NCBI GenBank assembly: GCA_045638525.1 | Contig: JAZUBQ010000008.1 | Coordinates: forward strand, 58,296 to 122,295 | Direction of reading: 5' to 3' | DNA: 64,000 nucleotides | DNA from: SIG452 sp045638525 | GTDB lineage: Bacteria; Bacillota; Clostridia; UMGS1840 | Shown here: positions 17,654-26,393 of the stretch, in pieces | Layout of the letters: every line of letters starts with the position of its first letter | Position numbering within the stretch: position 1 is the stretch's first letter | Position numbers and translations under genes: made by a program | The notes under the pieces: model-generated | Told to the model about the DNA's origin: nothing | Databases searched by the model: none | What the model saw: the letters and a program-made list of their open reading frames with translations, nothing else

Positions 17654-18004
17654 ATGGCTGAATCAAAATTAAGAAATCAGTCAGTTGAGTTTTCTGTTAA
17701 AATAATTAAATTATGTGAAAATATCAAAGGACACTATTCTCTAACCAATCAATTTGAGCGTAGTGCTACTTCCATTGGAGCAAATATTCACGAAGCGAAT
17801 TATGCCCAAAGCAAAAACGATTTTATTTCCAAACTACAAATAGCTCTAAAAGAATGTTACGAAACGGAGTATTGGTTGGAATTGTTTGTGAAATCCGAAT
17901 TATTGGACAGAGATGTAGCAAAGAATATTTGTAACGATTGCGGAACAATCCGCAAAATGCTTATTTCCTCCATCAACACAGCAAAACAAAATATTGATAA
18001 ATAA
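17654..18004 (+). CDS. Four-helix-bundle protein, 23S rRNA intervening-sequence type
   Basis: A soluble, all-helical protein of 116 residues. SVEFSVKIIKLCENI at the start, then SLTNQFERSATSIGANIHEA (about residues 36-55) and KLQIALKECYETEYWLELF (69-87), are the signatures of the S23/IVP family (PF05635, TIGR02436). Members are encoded inside intervening sequences of 23S rRNA in Leptospira and Coxiella, and a relative (Avd) is the accessory factor of diversity-generating retroelements. No reverse transcriptase or rRNA is nearby. The gene follows hairpin array A. Its ribosome site (AAGAAG) is weak. Function here is unknown. Confidence 0.88.
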   Translation: MAESKLRNQSVEFSVKIIKLCENIKGHYSLTNQFERSATSIGANIHEANYAQSKNDFISKLQIALKECYETEYWLELFVKSELLDRDVAKNICNDCGTIRKMLISSINTAKQNIDK

Positions 18005-18007
18005 TTT

Positions 18008-18031
18008 AACTGCCCATTATGGCAGTTTTTT
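18008..18031 (+). terminator. Intrinsic terminator after the four-helix-bundle gene
   Basis: AACTGCC pairs with GGCAGTT around a 6-base loop, followed by T6. Confidence 0.85.
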
Positions 18032-18063
18032 CTTGCATTTTTTTCTGATGTGTAGTATACTGA

Positions 18064-18231
18064 AATTGCGACATAAATCTTAATAATTTGACTTATCTCA
18101 TACCTGTAGCACAGACAGTAGTTGCAGTATCAAATGCCGACGAACTCAAGAAATACAAAGAATTACTTGATAGCGGTGTTATTACACAAGAAGATTTTGA
18201 CTCCAAGAAAAAACAATTGTTAGGGTTATGA
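18064..18231 (+). pseudogene. Remnant of a SHOCT-domain protein
   Basis: An open stretch without any start codon that ends in SNADELKKYKELLDSGVITQ and EDFDSKKKQLLGL, followed by TGA. This is the complete SHOCT C-terminal oligomerisation motif found on many bacterial PH-domain and hypothetical proteins. The upstream part of such a protein is missing, and a stop lies in frame just before. It is therefore the tail of a deleted gene. A fragment left by an insertion of the tRNA-linked element beside it is possible. Confidence 0.7.
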
Positions 18232-18312
18232 ATAAGATTATTTCACAGTAAAATAATCTATTGCAGTTTGCACCTGCTTTATGCTCGTATTAAAAATAAC
18301 CATTAGTGCCAG

Positions 18313-18353
18313 AAAAAAGGACAAATTTCGTTATTGAAGTTTGTCCTTTTTTT
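18313..18353. terminator. Intrinsic terminator hairpin
   Basis: AAAAAGGACAAA pairs with TTTGTCCTTTTT, flanked by A and T runs. It probably belonged to the decayed SHOCT gene. Confidence 0.75.
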
Positions 18354-18418
18354 AGCTGAATTTTCGTTCCGCCAGTTAAGTTGAGCTAATATATAAAATA
18401 AATTTGTTATTTTTTACA

Positions 18419-18452
18419 AAAGTGTACCGAACTTTTTTGGTACGCTTTTTTT
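18419..18452 (+). terminator. Second terminator-like hairpin before the BspA-type gene
   Basis: AGTGTACC pairs with GGTACGCT (one wobble) and is followed by T7. It insulates the large gene downstream. The rest of the 540-base gap from 18005 holds only the features listed. Confidence 0.7.
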
Positions 18453-18463
18453 GATGAAAACTA

Positions 18464-18492
18464 TTTACAAAAATATGGGAATATGATATGAT
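18464..18492 (+). promoter_or_regulatory. Sigma-A promoter for the first BspA-type gene
   Basis: TTTACA, 17 bases, TATGAT, about 50 bases before the start codon. Confidence 0.6.
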
Positions 18493-18542
18493 AATATAAA
18501 TTATGCGCTTAATGTTCAAATATTTAGTTGGAGGAACAAACT

Positions 18543-21500
18543 ATGACGAAGAAGATCTTAGCGTTTTTTACGGCGATTGTTCTGTGTGTAACAACAGTTG
18601 GCGTAATGAGTGCTTCTGCAGCAACCGTGGCAAGTGGAAACTGTAGTAGCACTATTACCTGGACCTTGGATTCCAACGGCGTTTTGACTGTCAGCGGTAC
18701 CGGAAAAATTCCGGATTATGAGTCGGGGACAACGCCTTGGAACAGCAAAAAGGGTACCATCAACAAAGTTGTGATTGGTGACGGAATTACTTCCGTTGGT
18801 ACATGGGCGTTCTATGGCAGCTCAAATTTGGAAACAGTATCCATTGGTAACACCGTTACCGACATTGGACTGCGTGCCTTTGCGACCTGTAAGAAAATCA
18901 CCAATCTGACTATCCCAAACAATGTTCTTTCCATCGGCGAATACGCATTTGCAAACGATGAAGGAATTACCAAGCTTACATTGGGAAATAAATTGGAAAC
19001 CATTGGAGCAAATGCTTTTTATAATTGTAAAGGATTAACCTCTGTTACCATTCCCGATAGCGTAACTACGTTAGGAAGCAGTGCGTTTATCTCTTGTTCT
19101 TCTTTGACTTCTGTTGTGATTGGCGGTGGGATTGCAACCATCGGCGAATCTGCGTTTCACAGTGCGTCTAAGCTGTCTGGACTGACCATTGGTGCAGGTG
19201 TAACCGAAATCGGTAAATCTGCCTTCCATAACTGTACAGCTCTGAAAAACATTACCTTTATGGGAACCCAACTGCAGTGGAATAAAATGACCATCGGCAC
19301 TCAGAATGATGCACTCAAAAGTGCAACGGTGCAGGTTGCTCCTGATAACACTTGTGGAGCGAATGCCACTTGGAGTTTAGATGCCGACGGTACCTTAACC
19401 ATCAGTGGGGAAGGGGTGATGGCGAATTACAATTCCTACAGCGTTCCCTGGATTGATTTAAGAAACGATATTACAAAAATTGTCATTGAAGATGGTATCA
19501 CAAGCGTTGGAGAGTGGGCGTTTTACAGCCTTCCCAATCTGACTGAGGTTGTATTGCCGGAGAGCGTGACCAGAATCGGTTTACGTGCTTTCGCTACTTG
19601 TAAAGGACTGACTGAGATTACCATTCCCAACAGCGTTACCTTTATCGGCGAATACGCATTTGCAAACGATGAAAAACTCGTAAGTGTTGATTTGGGATAT
19701 GGGGTGAAAACCATTGATACTTACGCATTTTATAACTGTACTTCTCTTGCGGCAATTACTCTTCCCAACAGCGTGACCACTTTGGGAAGTTTTGCTTTCA
19801 ATACTTGTACTGCTATGAAAGAGGCAACCATCGGAAGCGGGCTTACTACCATTTCTGATTCTGCATTTCGTAATTGTACAGCGTTGGAAAAAGTGACCAT
19901 TAGTGCAGCAGTTACCACCATCGGTGCTTCTGCATTTCGTACCTGTTCTGCACTGCAAGATGTGTATTACAGAGGTAACGCACAAAAATGGGCAAGTGTT
20001 TCTATCGGTTCCTATAACACTGATTTAACCGGTGCAACTATGCATTATGCAACTGCCGCTACTTGTGGTGACAATGCAACCTGGAGCCTGGTTGACGGTA
20101 CCTTAACCATCAGCGGTACCGGAAAAATGGATGATTATGAAGCTCGCAGTATGCCTTGGTACAGTCAGCGAAACAACGTGAAAAAAGTTGTGATTACAGA
20201 TGGAATTACCAATGTTGGTACATGGGCGTTCTACAATCATACCAATATTACCGAGATTTCTTTAGGAACCACCGTTACCACAGTTGGCCTGCGTGCTTTT
20301 GCATCCTGTAAAGCATTGGAAAGCATCAATTTAGACGGCAACATTGTTTCGGTTGGTGACTATGCTTTTGCAAGTTGTGAATCTGCAACTGTAATTGTTT
20401 TCGGTGAAGATTTAACGAACATTGGCAGGGATGCTTTTTACAATTGTAAGAGTTTGACAGAGTTGACAATTCCTGCAAGCATTACCACTTGGGGAGAACG
20501 TGCGTTCACCTCTTGTACCAATCTTGCCAAAGTTACCTTGGAAGAAGGGGTTACTACCATTGAAACCTCGATGTTCCACGGTTGTAACAGCTTGGCAACC
20601 ATCACTATTCCAGAAACCGTAACGGTAATTAAAAATGCAGCATTCCGTGACTGTAATGCGTTAAGCGATGTGTATTATCCGGGAAGTGAAGAACAATGGA
20701 ACGAAATTACCGTTGGGCTTCAGAATACTGCACTGCAGAATGCAACTATTCATTTTGCGTCCGAAGAAGGAATTTGTGGTGATAATTTAGTCTGGTATTT
20801 AGATACAGATGGCGTGTTAACCATCAGCGGTACCGGTACTATGTATGACTACAACGAAGAAGCACAGCCATGGGCAGAATATGCAGATGATATTGTTTCG
20901 GTGGTAATCAATGAAGGGGTTACCTCCATCGGATATAATGCCTTTGCTTCTTTGGGTAAATTAACTGAAATTTCCATTCCTGCAAGCGTTACTGACATTG
21001 GCGAATTGGTGTTCTTCGGTTGTGTTAGCTTAACCGATATCATTGTAGCAGAAGAAAATCCGGCATATTGTGCGGTAGATAATGTATTATTCAATAAAGA
21101 CCAAACTGTTCTGGTTCAGTATGCAGCCGGAAAAGAAGATACCGCTTATATGATTCCTGAAGGCGTTACTACCATTGAAAAAGGTGCATTTGAATCTTCT
21201 GTTATTGAAACCTTGACCGTTCCAAACAGCGTTGCCACCATCAAAGAAAATGCATTTTCAAATTGTACAACAGTAACCAACATTTCTTACGACGGCTTCC
21301 AATCCATTTGGGAACAGATGATTTTTGAATATACCGGAAATGAAGCATTAGATAATGCAACTGTGCAGTTCTCCTGCTACGAAGGAAGTTGTGGAGATGG
21401 CGTGATCTGGCAACTGGATACTGTAGGAACCTTAACCATCAGCGGTACCGGCGATATGGCAGATTATGAATCTCGTAAGGCTCCCTGGTATAGCTTAAGA

Positions 21501-22901
21501 AACAATATTCAAAAGGTAATGATAGAAGATGGAATCACTTCCATCGGAACCTGGGCATTCTATGAATGTGCTAACGTGACTGAAGTTACCTTTGGCAACA
21601 GCTTAACCGAAATCGGCGACCGTGCCTTCAGTGGTTGTAAGGGGATTAGTGAAATTACCCTTCCCGACAGCGTAACAGTAATCGGCGAGTTTGCCTTTGC
21701 AAACTGTGAAGGATTAACAGCCCTTACCTTTAACGAAACTGTGGAAACCATCGGTGCTTCTGCATTCTATAACTGTATCGGTTTAACCACGCTTACCATT
21801 CCCAACAGTGTAACTGTTATGGGAGAAAAAGCATTTCAGAATTGTACCGCTTTAACAGATGTAGTGATTGGTAACGGTATTACCGCAATTGCACCCTATA
21901 CCTTCCACAACGGTTTCAATCTGGTGAATGTGACAATTCCTGAAACCGTAACTGCCATCGGTGCTTCTGCCTTTGACCTTTGCACCAAGCTGAAAACCGT
22001 ATATTACTACGGTACCGAGGCAGATTGGGCGGCTATGGTAGTCGGTGAGAAAAACGATGGTATTCTGCATGCCGGAAAATATTATTTCTCCGGTGTTTGT
22101 GGAGATGATTTAACTTGGAGCGTAACCTCCGACGGTGTTCTTACTTTGGACGGTACCGGTGATATGTATGATTATACTGCATATACGATGCCTTGGTATG
22201 ATCATATCGAAAACATCCGTGAGGTTATTATCGGCGATGGTGTGACCGGTATCGGGAATTCCGCTCTGCAGGGTGCATTGAATTTGACCGATATCACTTG
22301 GGGTAACAGCCTTACCACTATTGGTGAACGTGCTTTCTCCGGTTGCGCAAGCTTAGAAAGCGTTGTGCTTCCCGAAACCGTAACCACCATTTGTGACCAC
22401 GCCTTTGCATATTGTTCAGGTATGGAAGAAATCACCTTCTCTAAAGGTGTTGCAACCATCGGTCAGTATGCCTTCTATATGGATTCCAACCTGAAGGATG
22501 TATCCTACTACGGTGAGCCGGATGATTGGAGTGCTATCTCTGTTGGCAATTATAACGATTATTTCAATAACGCAACCGTTTATTATGTAACCGTTATCAA
22601 AACCGATGTTTCTGAAAATGGCAAAGCATTTACCGTAAATCTTTTGAATGTAGATGAAGGTCAAACTGTGATTTTAGCATTATATTTAGGCAATCAGCTG
22701 GTGGATGTTTATTATGAAACTTATGAGGGTGAATCGATTTCTTACACCACTTCTGCTGAAGTTTATGAGGAAGATGTTGCTTCGATTGATGAAGAAATTG
22801 ATCCGGAAGAAACGATCAGTTACTATGACAGTGTCAAAGTTATGGTTTGGGATTCTTTCGATCTCTTAACTACTAAATATCAGGCAGAAATCGTAAAATA
22901 A
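18543..22901 (+). CDS. Secreted BspA-type leucine-rich-repeat protein, six modules (1452 aa)
   Basis: A very long exported protein. A signal peptide (MTKKILAFFTAIVLCVTTVG, cleavage near SASAA) is followed by six repeats of one module. Each opens with CG-x(4)-W-x-L and GTLTISGTGxMxDY...PWY, continues with several 23-residue LRR_5 units (SVTTIGxxAFxxCxxL), and closes with a YY.G....W....(I/V)G motif (the fourth lacks the YY). A C-terminal all-beta domain with VKVMVWDSFD, common on clostridial secreted proteins, ends it. There is no LPxTG motif, S-layer domain or membrane anchor, so retention on the surface is unexplained. BspA relatives bind host proteins or other bacteria; a role here is inferred only. 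The start has GGAGG 8 bases upstream. Confidence 0.92.
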   Translation: MTKKILAFFTAIVLCVTTVGVMSASAATVASGNCSSTITWTLDSNGVLTVSGTGKIPDYESGTTPWNSKKGTINKVVIGDGITSVGTWAFYGSSNLETVSIGNTVTDIGLRAFATCKKITNLTIPNNVLSIGEYAFANDEGITKLTLGNKLETIGANAFYNCKGLTSVTIPDSVTTLGSSAFISCSSLTSVVIGGGIATIGESAFHSASKLSGLTIGAGVTEIGKSAFHNCTALKNITFMGTQLQWNKMTIGTQNDALKSATVQVAPDNTCGANATWSLDADGTLTISGEGVMANYNSYSVPWIDLRNDITKIVIEDGITSVGEWAFYSLPNLTEVVLPESVTRIGLRAFATCKGLTEITIPNSVTFIGEYAFANDEKLVSVDLGYGVKTIDTYAFYNCTSLAAITLPNSVTTLGSFAFNTCTAMKEATIGSGLTTISDSAFRNCTALEKVTISAAVTTIGASAFRTCSALQDVYYRGNAQKWASVSIGSYNTDLTGATMHYATAATCGDNATWSLVDGTLTISGTGKMDDYEARSMPWYSQRNNVKKVVITDGITNVGTWAFYNHTNITEISLGTTVTTVGLRAFASCKALESINLDGNIVSVGDYAFASCESATVIVFGEDLTNIGRDAFYNCKSLTELTIPASITTWGERAFTSCTNLAKVTLEEGVTTIETSMFHGCNSLATITIPETVTVIKNAAFRDCNALSDVYYPGSEEQWNEITVGLQNTALQNATIHFASEEGICGDNLVWYLDTDGVLTISGTGTMYDYNEEAQPWAEYADDIVSVVINEGVTSIGYNAFASLGKLTEISIPASVTDIGELVFFGCVSLTDIIVAEENPAYCAVDNVLFNKDQTVLVQYAAGKEDTAYMIPEGVTTIEKGAFESSVIETLTVPNSVATIKENAFSNCTTVTNISYDGFQSIWEQMIFEYTGNEALDNATVQFSCYEGSCGDGVIWQLDTVGTLTISGTGDMADYESRKAPWYSLRNNIQKVMIEDGITSIGTWAFYECANVTEVTFGNSLTEIGDRAFSGCKGISEITLPDSVTVIGEFAFANCEGLTALTFNETVETIGASAFYNCIGLTTLTIPNSVTVMGEKAFQNCTALTDVVIGNGITAIAPYTFHNGFNLVNVTIPETVTAIGASAFDLCTKLKTVYYYGTEADWAAMVVGEKNDGILHAGKYYFSGVCGDDLTWSVTSDGVLTLDGTGDMYDYTAYTMPWYDHIENIREVIIGDGVTGIGNSALQGALNLTDITWGNSLTTIGERAFSGCASLESVVLPETVTTICDHAFAYCSGMEEITFSKGVATIGQYAFYMDSNLKDVSYYGEPDDWSAISVGNYNDYFNNATVYYVTVIKTDVSENGKAFTVNLLNVDEGQTVILALYLGNQLVDVYYETYEGESISYTTSAEVYEEDVASIDEEIDPEETISYYDSVKVMVWDSFDLLTTKYQAEIVK

Positions 22902-22911
22902 AATAAGTAAG

Positions 22912-22946
22912 AAAAAATGACTTGCCACAGGACAAGTCATTTTTTC
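22912..22946. terminator. Intrinsic terminator after the BspA-type gene
   Basis: AAAAAATGACTTG pairs with CAAGTCATTTTTT around an 8-base loop. Confidence 0.9.
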
Positions 22947-22975
22947 TTGACATTATCAAAAAAGTTTTGTATAAT
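22947..22975 (+). promoter_or_regulatory. Sigma-A promoter for the DEAD-box helicase
   Basis: Consensus TTGACA, 17 bases, TATAAT, starting immediately after the preceding terminator. Confidence 0.85.
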
Positions 22976-23021
22976 AGTTTAGATTGTCAGTAATTTATAG
23001 AGATATTTTGAGGAAAAATTT

Positions 23022-24683
23022 ATGGGACCGTTAGTATTTGAACAATTAGAAATTTCAACCGAGATAAAAAAAGGGATTTCCGGGATGGGCTTTTTGGAAG
23101 CAACTCCCATTCAGAGTGAAAGTTTGCTTCCTATTCTGGAAGGAAAAGACCTTGTGGCGCAGGCTCCCACAGGTACGGGGAAAACTTGCGCTTTCGGGAT
23201 TCCCATTTGTGAAAAAATTGATCCCACAGAAGAAGCGGTGCAATGTCTGGTTCTTTGTCCCACCCGTGAACTTGCTGTGCAGACAGCGGAAGAACTGTCT
23301 AAAGTGAGTAAGTATAAAAAGGGAATCCGCATTTCAACTTTGTATGGCGGACAACCCATTGAACGTCAGCTTGCCGATTTGAAAAAACGTCCTCAGATTG
23401 TGGTGGCAACTCCCGGTCGTTTGATGGACCATCTTCGCAGAAGAAGTGTGAAACTCACCAATCTTTTGTATCTGGTGTTGGATGAAGCGGATGAAATGCT
23501 CAATATGGGCTTTCGGGATGATATCGAAACTATTTTGGAAACTGCTCCCAAAGAACGACAGACTGTTTTATTTTCTGCTACAATGCCTGCTGAAATCAAA
23601 GAAATTTCCAAACGTTTTCAGAAAAAAGACCGTGTCAGCGTTCGTGTAAGTTCCGAAACTCTGACCGTTTCCAACATCAGTCAGTATTATCTGGAAGTGA
23701 AAGGCCCCAAAAAGTTGGATGCCCTGACCCGTATGATTGATATGTATGGATACAGACTGTGTTTGGTTTTTTGTAATACCAAGAAAAAAACTTCGGAAGT
23801 TACCGAGGAGTTGATTGCACATGGCTATCCTGCTGAAATGCTTCACGGCGATATGAAGCAACCGGAGCGTGACCGTGTAATGAATCGTTTTAAATCCGGA
23901 AAAACAGCTATCTTGGTTGCCACCGATGTTGCCGCACGTGGAATTGACGTAGAAAACGTGGAAGCAGTATTCAATTTTGATGTTCCGCAGTTTGAAGAAT
24001 ACTATGTGCATCGAATCGGCAGAACCGGAAGAGCCAATCGTCACGGCGTTTCTTATACCTTTGTTGCAGGTAAGGAAATGTTTAAATTAAAAGATATTAT
24101 GAAATATACCAAATCCAACATTGAAGCAATGAAAACTCCATCTGAAGCAGATGTGAGGGAAATTCGTATTCGTAAGATGGTTTCCAAAGTTTCTGAAATT
24201 GTAAGGGAACAGAACTTAGACGGATATCATTCTTTGGTGCAAAAGTGGATGAATGATAACGATTTAACCGCTATGGAACTTGCCACAGGACTGCTCTTTA
24301 TGCTGACTGAAGAAAAAAAGGCAGAGAAAAAACCAAAAGAATCCCGTGATGTAAGCCAAAAAACAGGAGCGGAGCAGGGGATGGCGAGAATTTTCATCGG
24401 ACTTGGTTCTTTGGATAAAATTCGCCCCCGTCACATTGTGGAGTTGATTTCTTCCAACACGGGAGTATCCGGCGGTGATGTGGGGAAAGTGGATATTTTT
24501 GATAAATATTCTTTCTTTGAGGTGCCGTCTCAAATGGCAGAGGGCGTTTTGGAGTCTTTGAACGACCTTTCTTACCGTGGTCGAAAAGTTTTCGTGGAAA
24601 AAGCGCAGGCTACTCAAAAACAACCAAAAAAGAAACAGGGAAAAGAAAAAACAGCGGTACATAAAAAAGGATTTCGAAAATAA
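23022..24683 (+). CDS. DEAD-box ATP-dependent RNA helicase with DbpA-type RNA-binding domain
   Basis: A 553-residue RNA helicase. All core motifs are present: Q motif (GFLEATPIQSES), Walker A (APTGTGKT, near residue 46), PTRELAVQ, TPGR, DEAD in VLDEADEML (near 150), SAT in FSATMP, and the second RecA domain ending HRIGRTGR (near 330). A linker leads to a DbpA RNA-binding domain (about 455-530; ARIFIGLGSLDKIRPRHIVE) and a lysine-rich tail. Such proteins act in ribosome assembly or mRNA turnover. CshA/DeaD-like and DbpA-like roles cannot be separated here. It is a single-gene unit. Confidence 0.95.
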   Translation: MGPLVFEQLEISTEIKKGISGMGFLEATPIQSESLLPILEGKDLVAQAPTGTGKTCAFGIPICEKIDPTEEAVQCLVLCPTRELAVQTAEELSKVSKYKKGIRISTLYGGQPIERQLADLKKRPQIVVATPGRLMDHLRRRSVKLTNLLYLVLDEADEMLNMGFRDDIETILETAPKERQTVLFSATMPAEIKEISKRFQKKDRVSVRVSSETLTVSNISQYYLEVKGPKKLDALTRMIDMYGYRLCLVFCNTKKKTSEVTEELIAHGYPAEMLHGDMKQPERDRVMNRFKSGKTAILVATDVAARGIDVENVEAVFNFDVPQFEEYYVHRIGRTGRANRHGVSYTFVAGKEMFKLKDIMKYTKSNIEAMKTPSEADVREIRIRKMVSKVSEIVREQNLDGYHSLVQKWMNDNDLTAMELATGLLFMLTEEKKAEKKPKESRDVSQKTGAEQGMARIFIGLGSLDKIRPRHIVELISSNTGVSGGDVGKVDIFDKYSFFEVPSQMAEGVLESLNDLSYRGRKVFVEKAQATQKQPKKKQGKEKTAVHKKGFRK

Positions 24684-24691
24684 TAAAAAGA

Positions 24692-24734
24692 GGCTGTAGC
24701 AAAATTATGTTCGTTTTGCTACAGCCCATTTTTT
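24692..24734. terminator. Bidirectional intrinsic terminator
   Basis: GGCTGTAGCAAAA pairs with TTTTGCTACAGCC, between A-rich and T-rich flanks, separating two converging genes. The stem core GCTGTAGCAAA recurs in the terminator at 58243-58297. Confidence 0.9.
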
Positions 24735-26049
24735 AATATTCCATCATTTGTTTGGCGTTGGTGTATGAAATATCGGTTGCGAATTTTTTTAACAATTCGG
24801 GATAGTTGGGGTATTCTCCCTTTTCTACTTTCTCTCCCAGATAATCACAGACAACCCGACGGAAATATTCGTGAGACGGATAAGAAAGAAAACTGTTTGA
24901 GTTGGTAGAAAAGCCAATCAGTTTCGGTAACAAACCCTGTGCGGCAATTTGACCCAATAACAGCTGAATATCCGATTTGCAGTATGCCATATCATCAGAG
25001 CAACCATACAGAAGATTTGCGGAAATTTTGCAGGTGTCTGCTGCTTTTGCAATGGCTGCCAGATCGGCTGCTTTTTTGGGTAAAAGCACAAGCTTCGGGA
25101 GAACGTGTTTTTCTGAAAAATTCTCGAAAAAGGTAATGGTATCAGAACCGATGGAAGCATCATCAATCACCACTTGTGCACACACTTGATAATCTGCATA
25201 TTTTGTCAGCAAGAAGCCGAATAAGTGTGCCCGGTAACAAGCGATTTCCTGAGAAGATAATTGCTTTTGTTCCCGTGCTTTTTTGAAAATTTCGTCAGCT
25301 TGTTCAAACGAAATGTCGGTGGATAACTGGATGGATACATTCTGAATTGCAGTTTTGCATCCGATTGCTTTAAAAAATAACAAACGTTCCACCAAACAAG
25401 ACTGTAAAGAATAGTAATCTTTGATTTCTTTGGAGCAGGCATCTTCCATTGCAGCAATCCATTGCGGGAAGGCGTCACTTCCGATGTCCAGAGCTTTTTC
25501 TGCCGAAAAAACGGGAAGCACTTTGACAGGGCAAGTGCCTTCTTCTGCAATTTTCTGATGCCATACCAGAGTGTCTGCCGCATCCACAGGCGTACAAATC
25601 AGTTGTACGTTGAATTTTTTGAACAGTTCGTATGCACAAAATTTTTCCGAAGCAATCAAAGCACTGGTGCGATTCCAGATTCGTTCTGCAGTGGCAGGCG
25701 ACAGCGGTTCGTAAATACCGAAAAACCGTTGCAATTCCAGATGGGTTTCGTGGTACAGCGTACTTCCGAACAAAGAGGGAACAACTTCTGCCCATTTTTG
25801 GAATTTTTCATAATCACCGGCTTCACCTGTAATATAGAACTCATCAATGCCATATCGCCGCATCAGAGCTTGTCTTTTGTTATCGGAAAGCCAAAGGTCG
25901 GTAATGTTTTTAAAGGTTTTATTGGTGGCGATTTCCTCTGCTGATAAGTTGCTTTGGCGGTCGATAATCGGAAGACCTGCAACACTTTGAAAGAGGGTTT
26001 TTGCAGTGTTGGTGTTTAACAGGAAGTCTTTATCTAAAAACTGTTTCAT
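24733..26049 (-). CDS. Uronate isomerase (UxaC) homologue lacking active-site motifs; probable pseudoenzyme
   Basis: A full-length protein of 438 residues, clearly of the glucuronate isomerase family: it keeps MKQFLDKDFLLNTNTAKTL, NITDLWLSD, ETHLELQRFFGIYEPLSPAT and SFLSYPSHEYFRR in order. However, residues that bind metal and substrate in active UxaC are replaced. DYHCHL is DRQSNL, LYHWTHLEL is LYHETHLEL, TTDDP is CTPVD, the SDH segment is absent, the RNNN segment is lost, and LTDSRSFLSY is FSTNSNSFLSY. The reading frame is intact, so it is not a simple pseudogene. A new function, substrate or regulatory role is possible. It has its own promoter, and no other uronate genes are nearby. Confidence 0.8.
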   Translation of the reverse strand: MKQFLDKDFLLNTNTAKTLFQSVAGLPIIDRQSNLSAEEIATNKTFKNITDLWLSDNKRQALMRRYGIDEFYITGEAGDYEKFQKWAEVVPSLFGSTLYHETHLELQRFFGIYEPLSPATAERIWNRTSALIASEKFCAYELFKKFNVQLICTPVDAADTLVWHQKIAEEGTCPVKVLPVFSAEKALDIGSDAFPQWIAAMEDACSKEIKDYYSLQSCLVERLLFFKAIGCKTAIQNVSIQLSTDISFEQADEIFKKAREQKQLSSQEIACYRAHLFGFLLTKYADYQVCAQVVIDDASIGSDTITFFENFSEKHVLPKLVLLPKKAADLAAIAKAADTCKISANLLYGCSDDMAYCKSDIQLLLGQIAAQGLLPKLIGFSTNSNSFLSYPSHEYFRRVVCDYLGEKVEKGEYPNYPELLKKFATDISYTNAKQMMEY

Positions 26050-26090
26050 CCTTTTGGTTACTCCTTTGTGCATAAAATCTTTACGGTTCT

Positions 26091-26119
26091 ATTATGGCAT
26101 CAAATGGAAAAAATGTCAA
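26091..26119 (-). promoter_or_regulatory. Sigma-A promoter for the UxaC homologue
   Basis: Minus-strand TTGACA, 17 bases, CATAAT, about 42 bases before the start codon. Confidence 0.65.
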
Positions 26120-26169
26120 TAAAGTTCATACATTCTACACATAAATCGCCAAAAAACAGTAAATTTTCG

Positions 26170-26376
26170 TTATTCCATCGCCAACAGAAGTTCGCGGAAT
26201 TTTGCCGCGTGAAGACCTTCTTCTACCGCAAAGTCAGAAAATACCTTTGCGATTTCGGGAGAGTGTTGGATTTCGTTTGCATAACACTCAAAGTCACGAA
26301 CCAGCTCCATAGAATTTTCCCAGGCACGAAGCAAGCGGTCACGTGGAGTAATGGTAATGTCAACGGGATGTTTCAT
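26170..26376 (-). CDS. Small ferritin-like/rubrerythrin-like protein (68 aa)
   Basis: A 68-residue, largely helical protein. The stretch ENSMELVRDFECYANEIQ followed by IAKVFSDFAVEEGLHAAKFR has the E...(E/D)xxH spacing of rubrerythrin and ferritin-like helices (EEGLHAAKF), but only half of a four-helix bundle is present. It would have to dimerise to build a di-iron site. It starts 17 bases after the alcohol dehydrogenase with an AAGGAG site, so the two are one operon. The family call is tentative; a truncated rubrerythrin is the alternative. Confidence 0.55.
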   Translation of the reverse strand: MKHPVDITITPRDRLLRAWENSMELVRDFECYANEIQHSPEIAKVFSDFAVEEGLHAAKFRELLLAME

Positions 26377-26393
26377 AAAGCGTTTCTCCTTTT

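Noticed and set aside
17654..18004. Accessory gene of a diversity-generating retroelement
   Set aside because: No reverse transcriptase, template repeat or variable repeat was found nearby; the LRR genes show no such target pattern.
19523..19985. Antisense open frames inside the BspA-type genes
   Set aside because: They arise from the repetitive codon pattern on the other strand, and show no ribosome site or family similarity.
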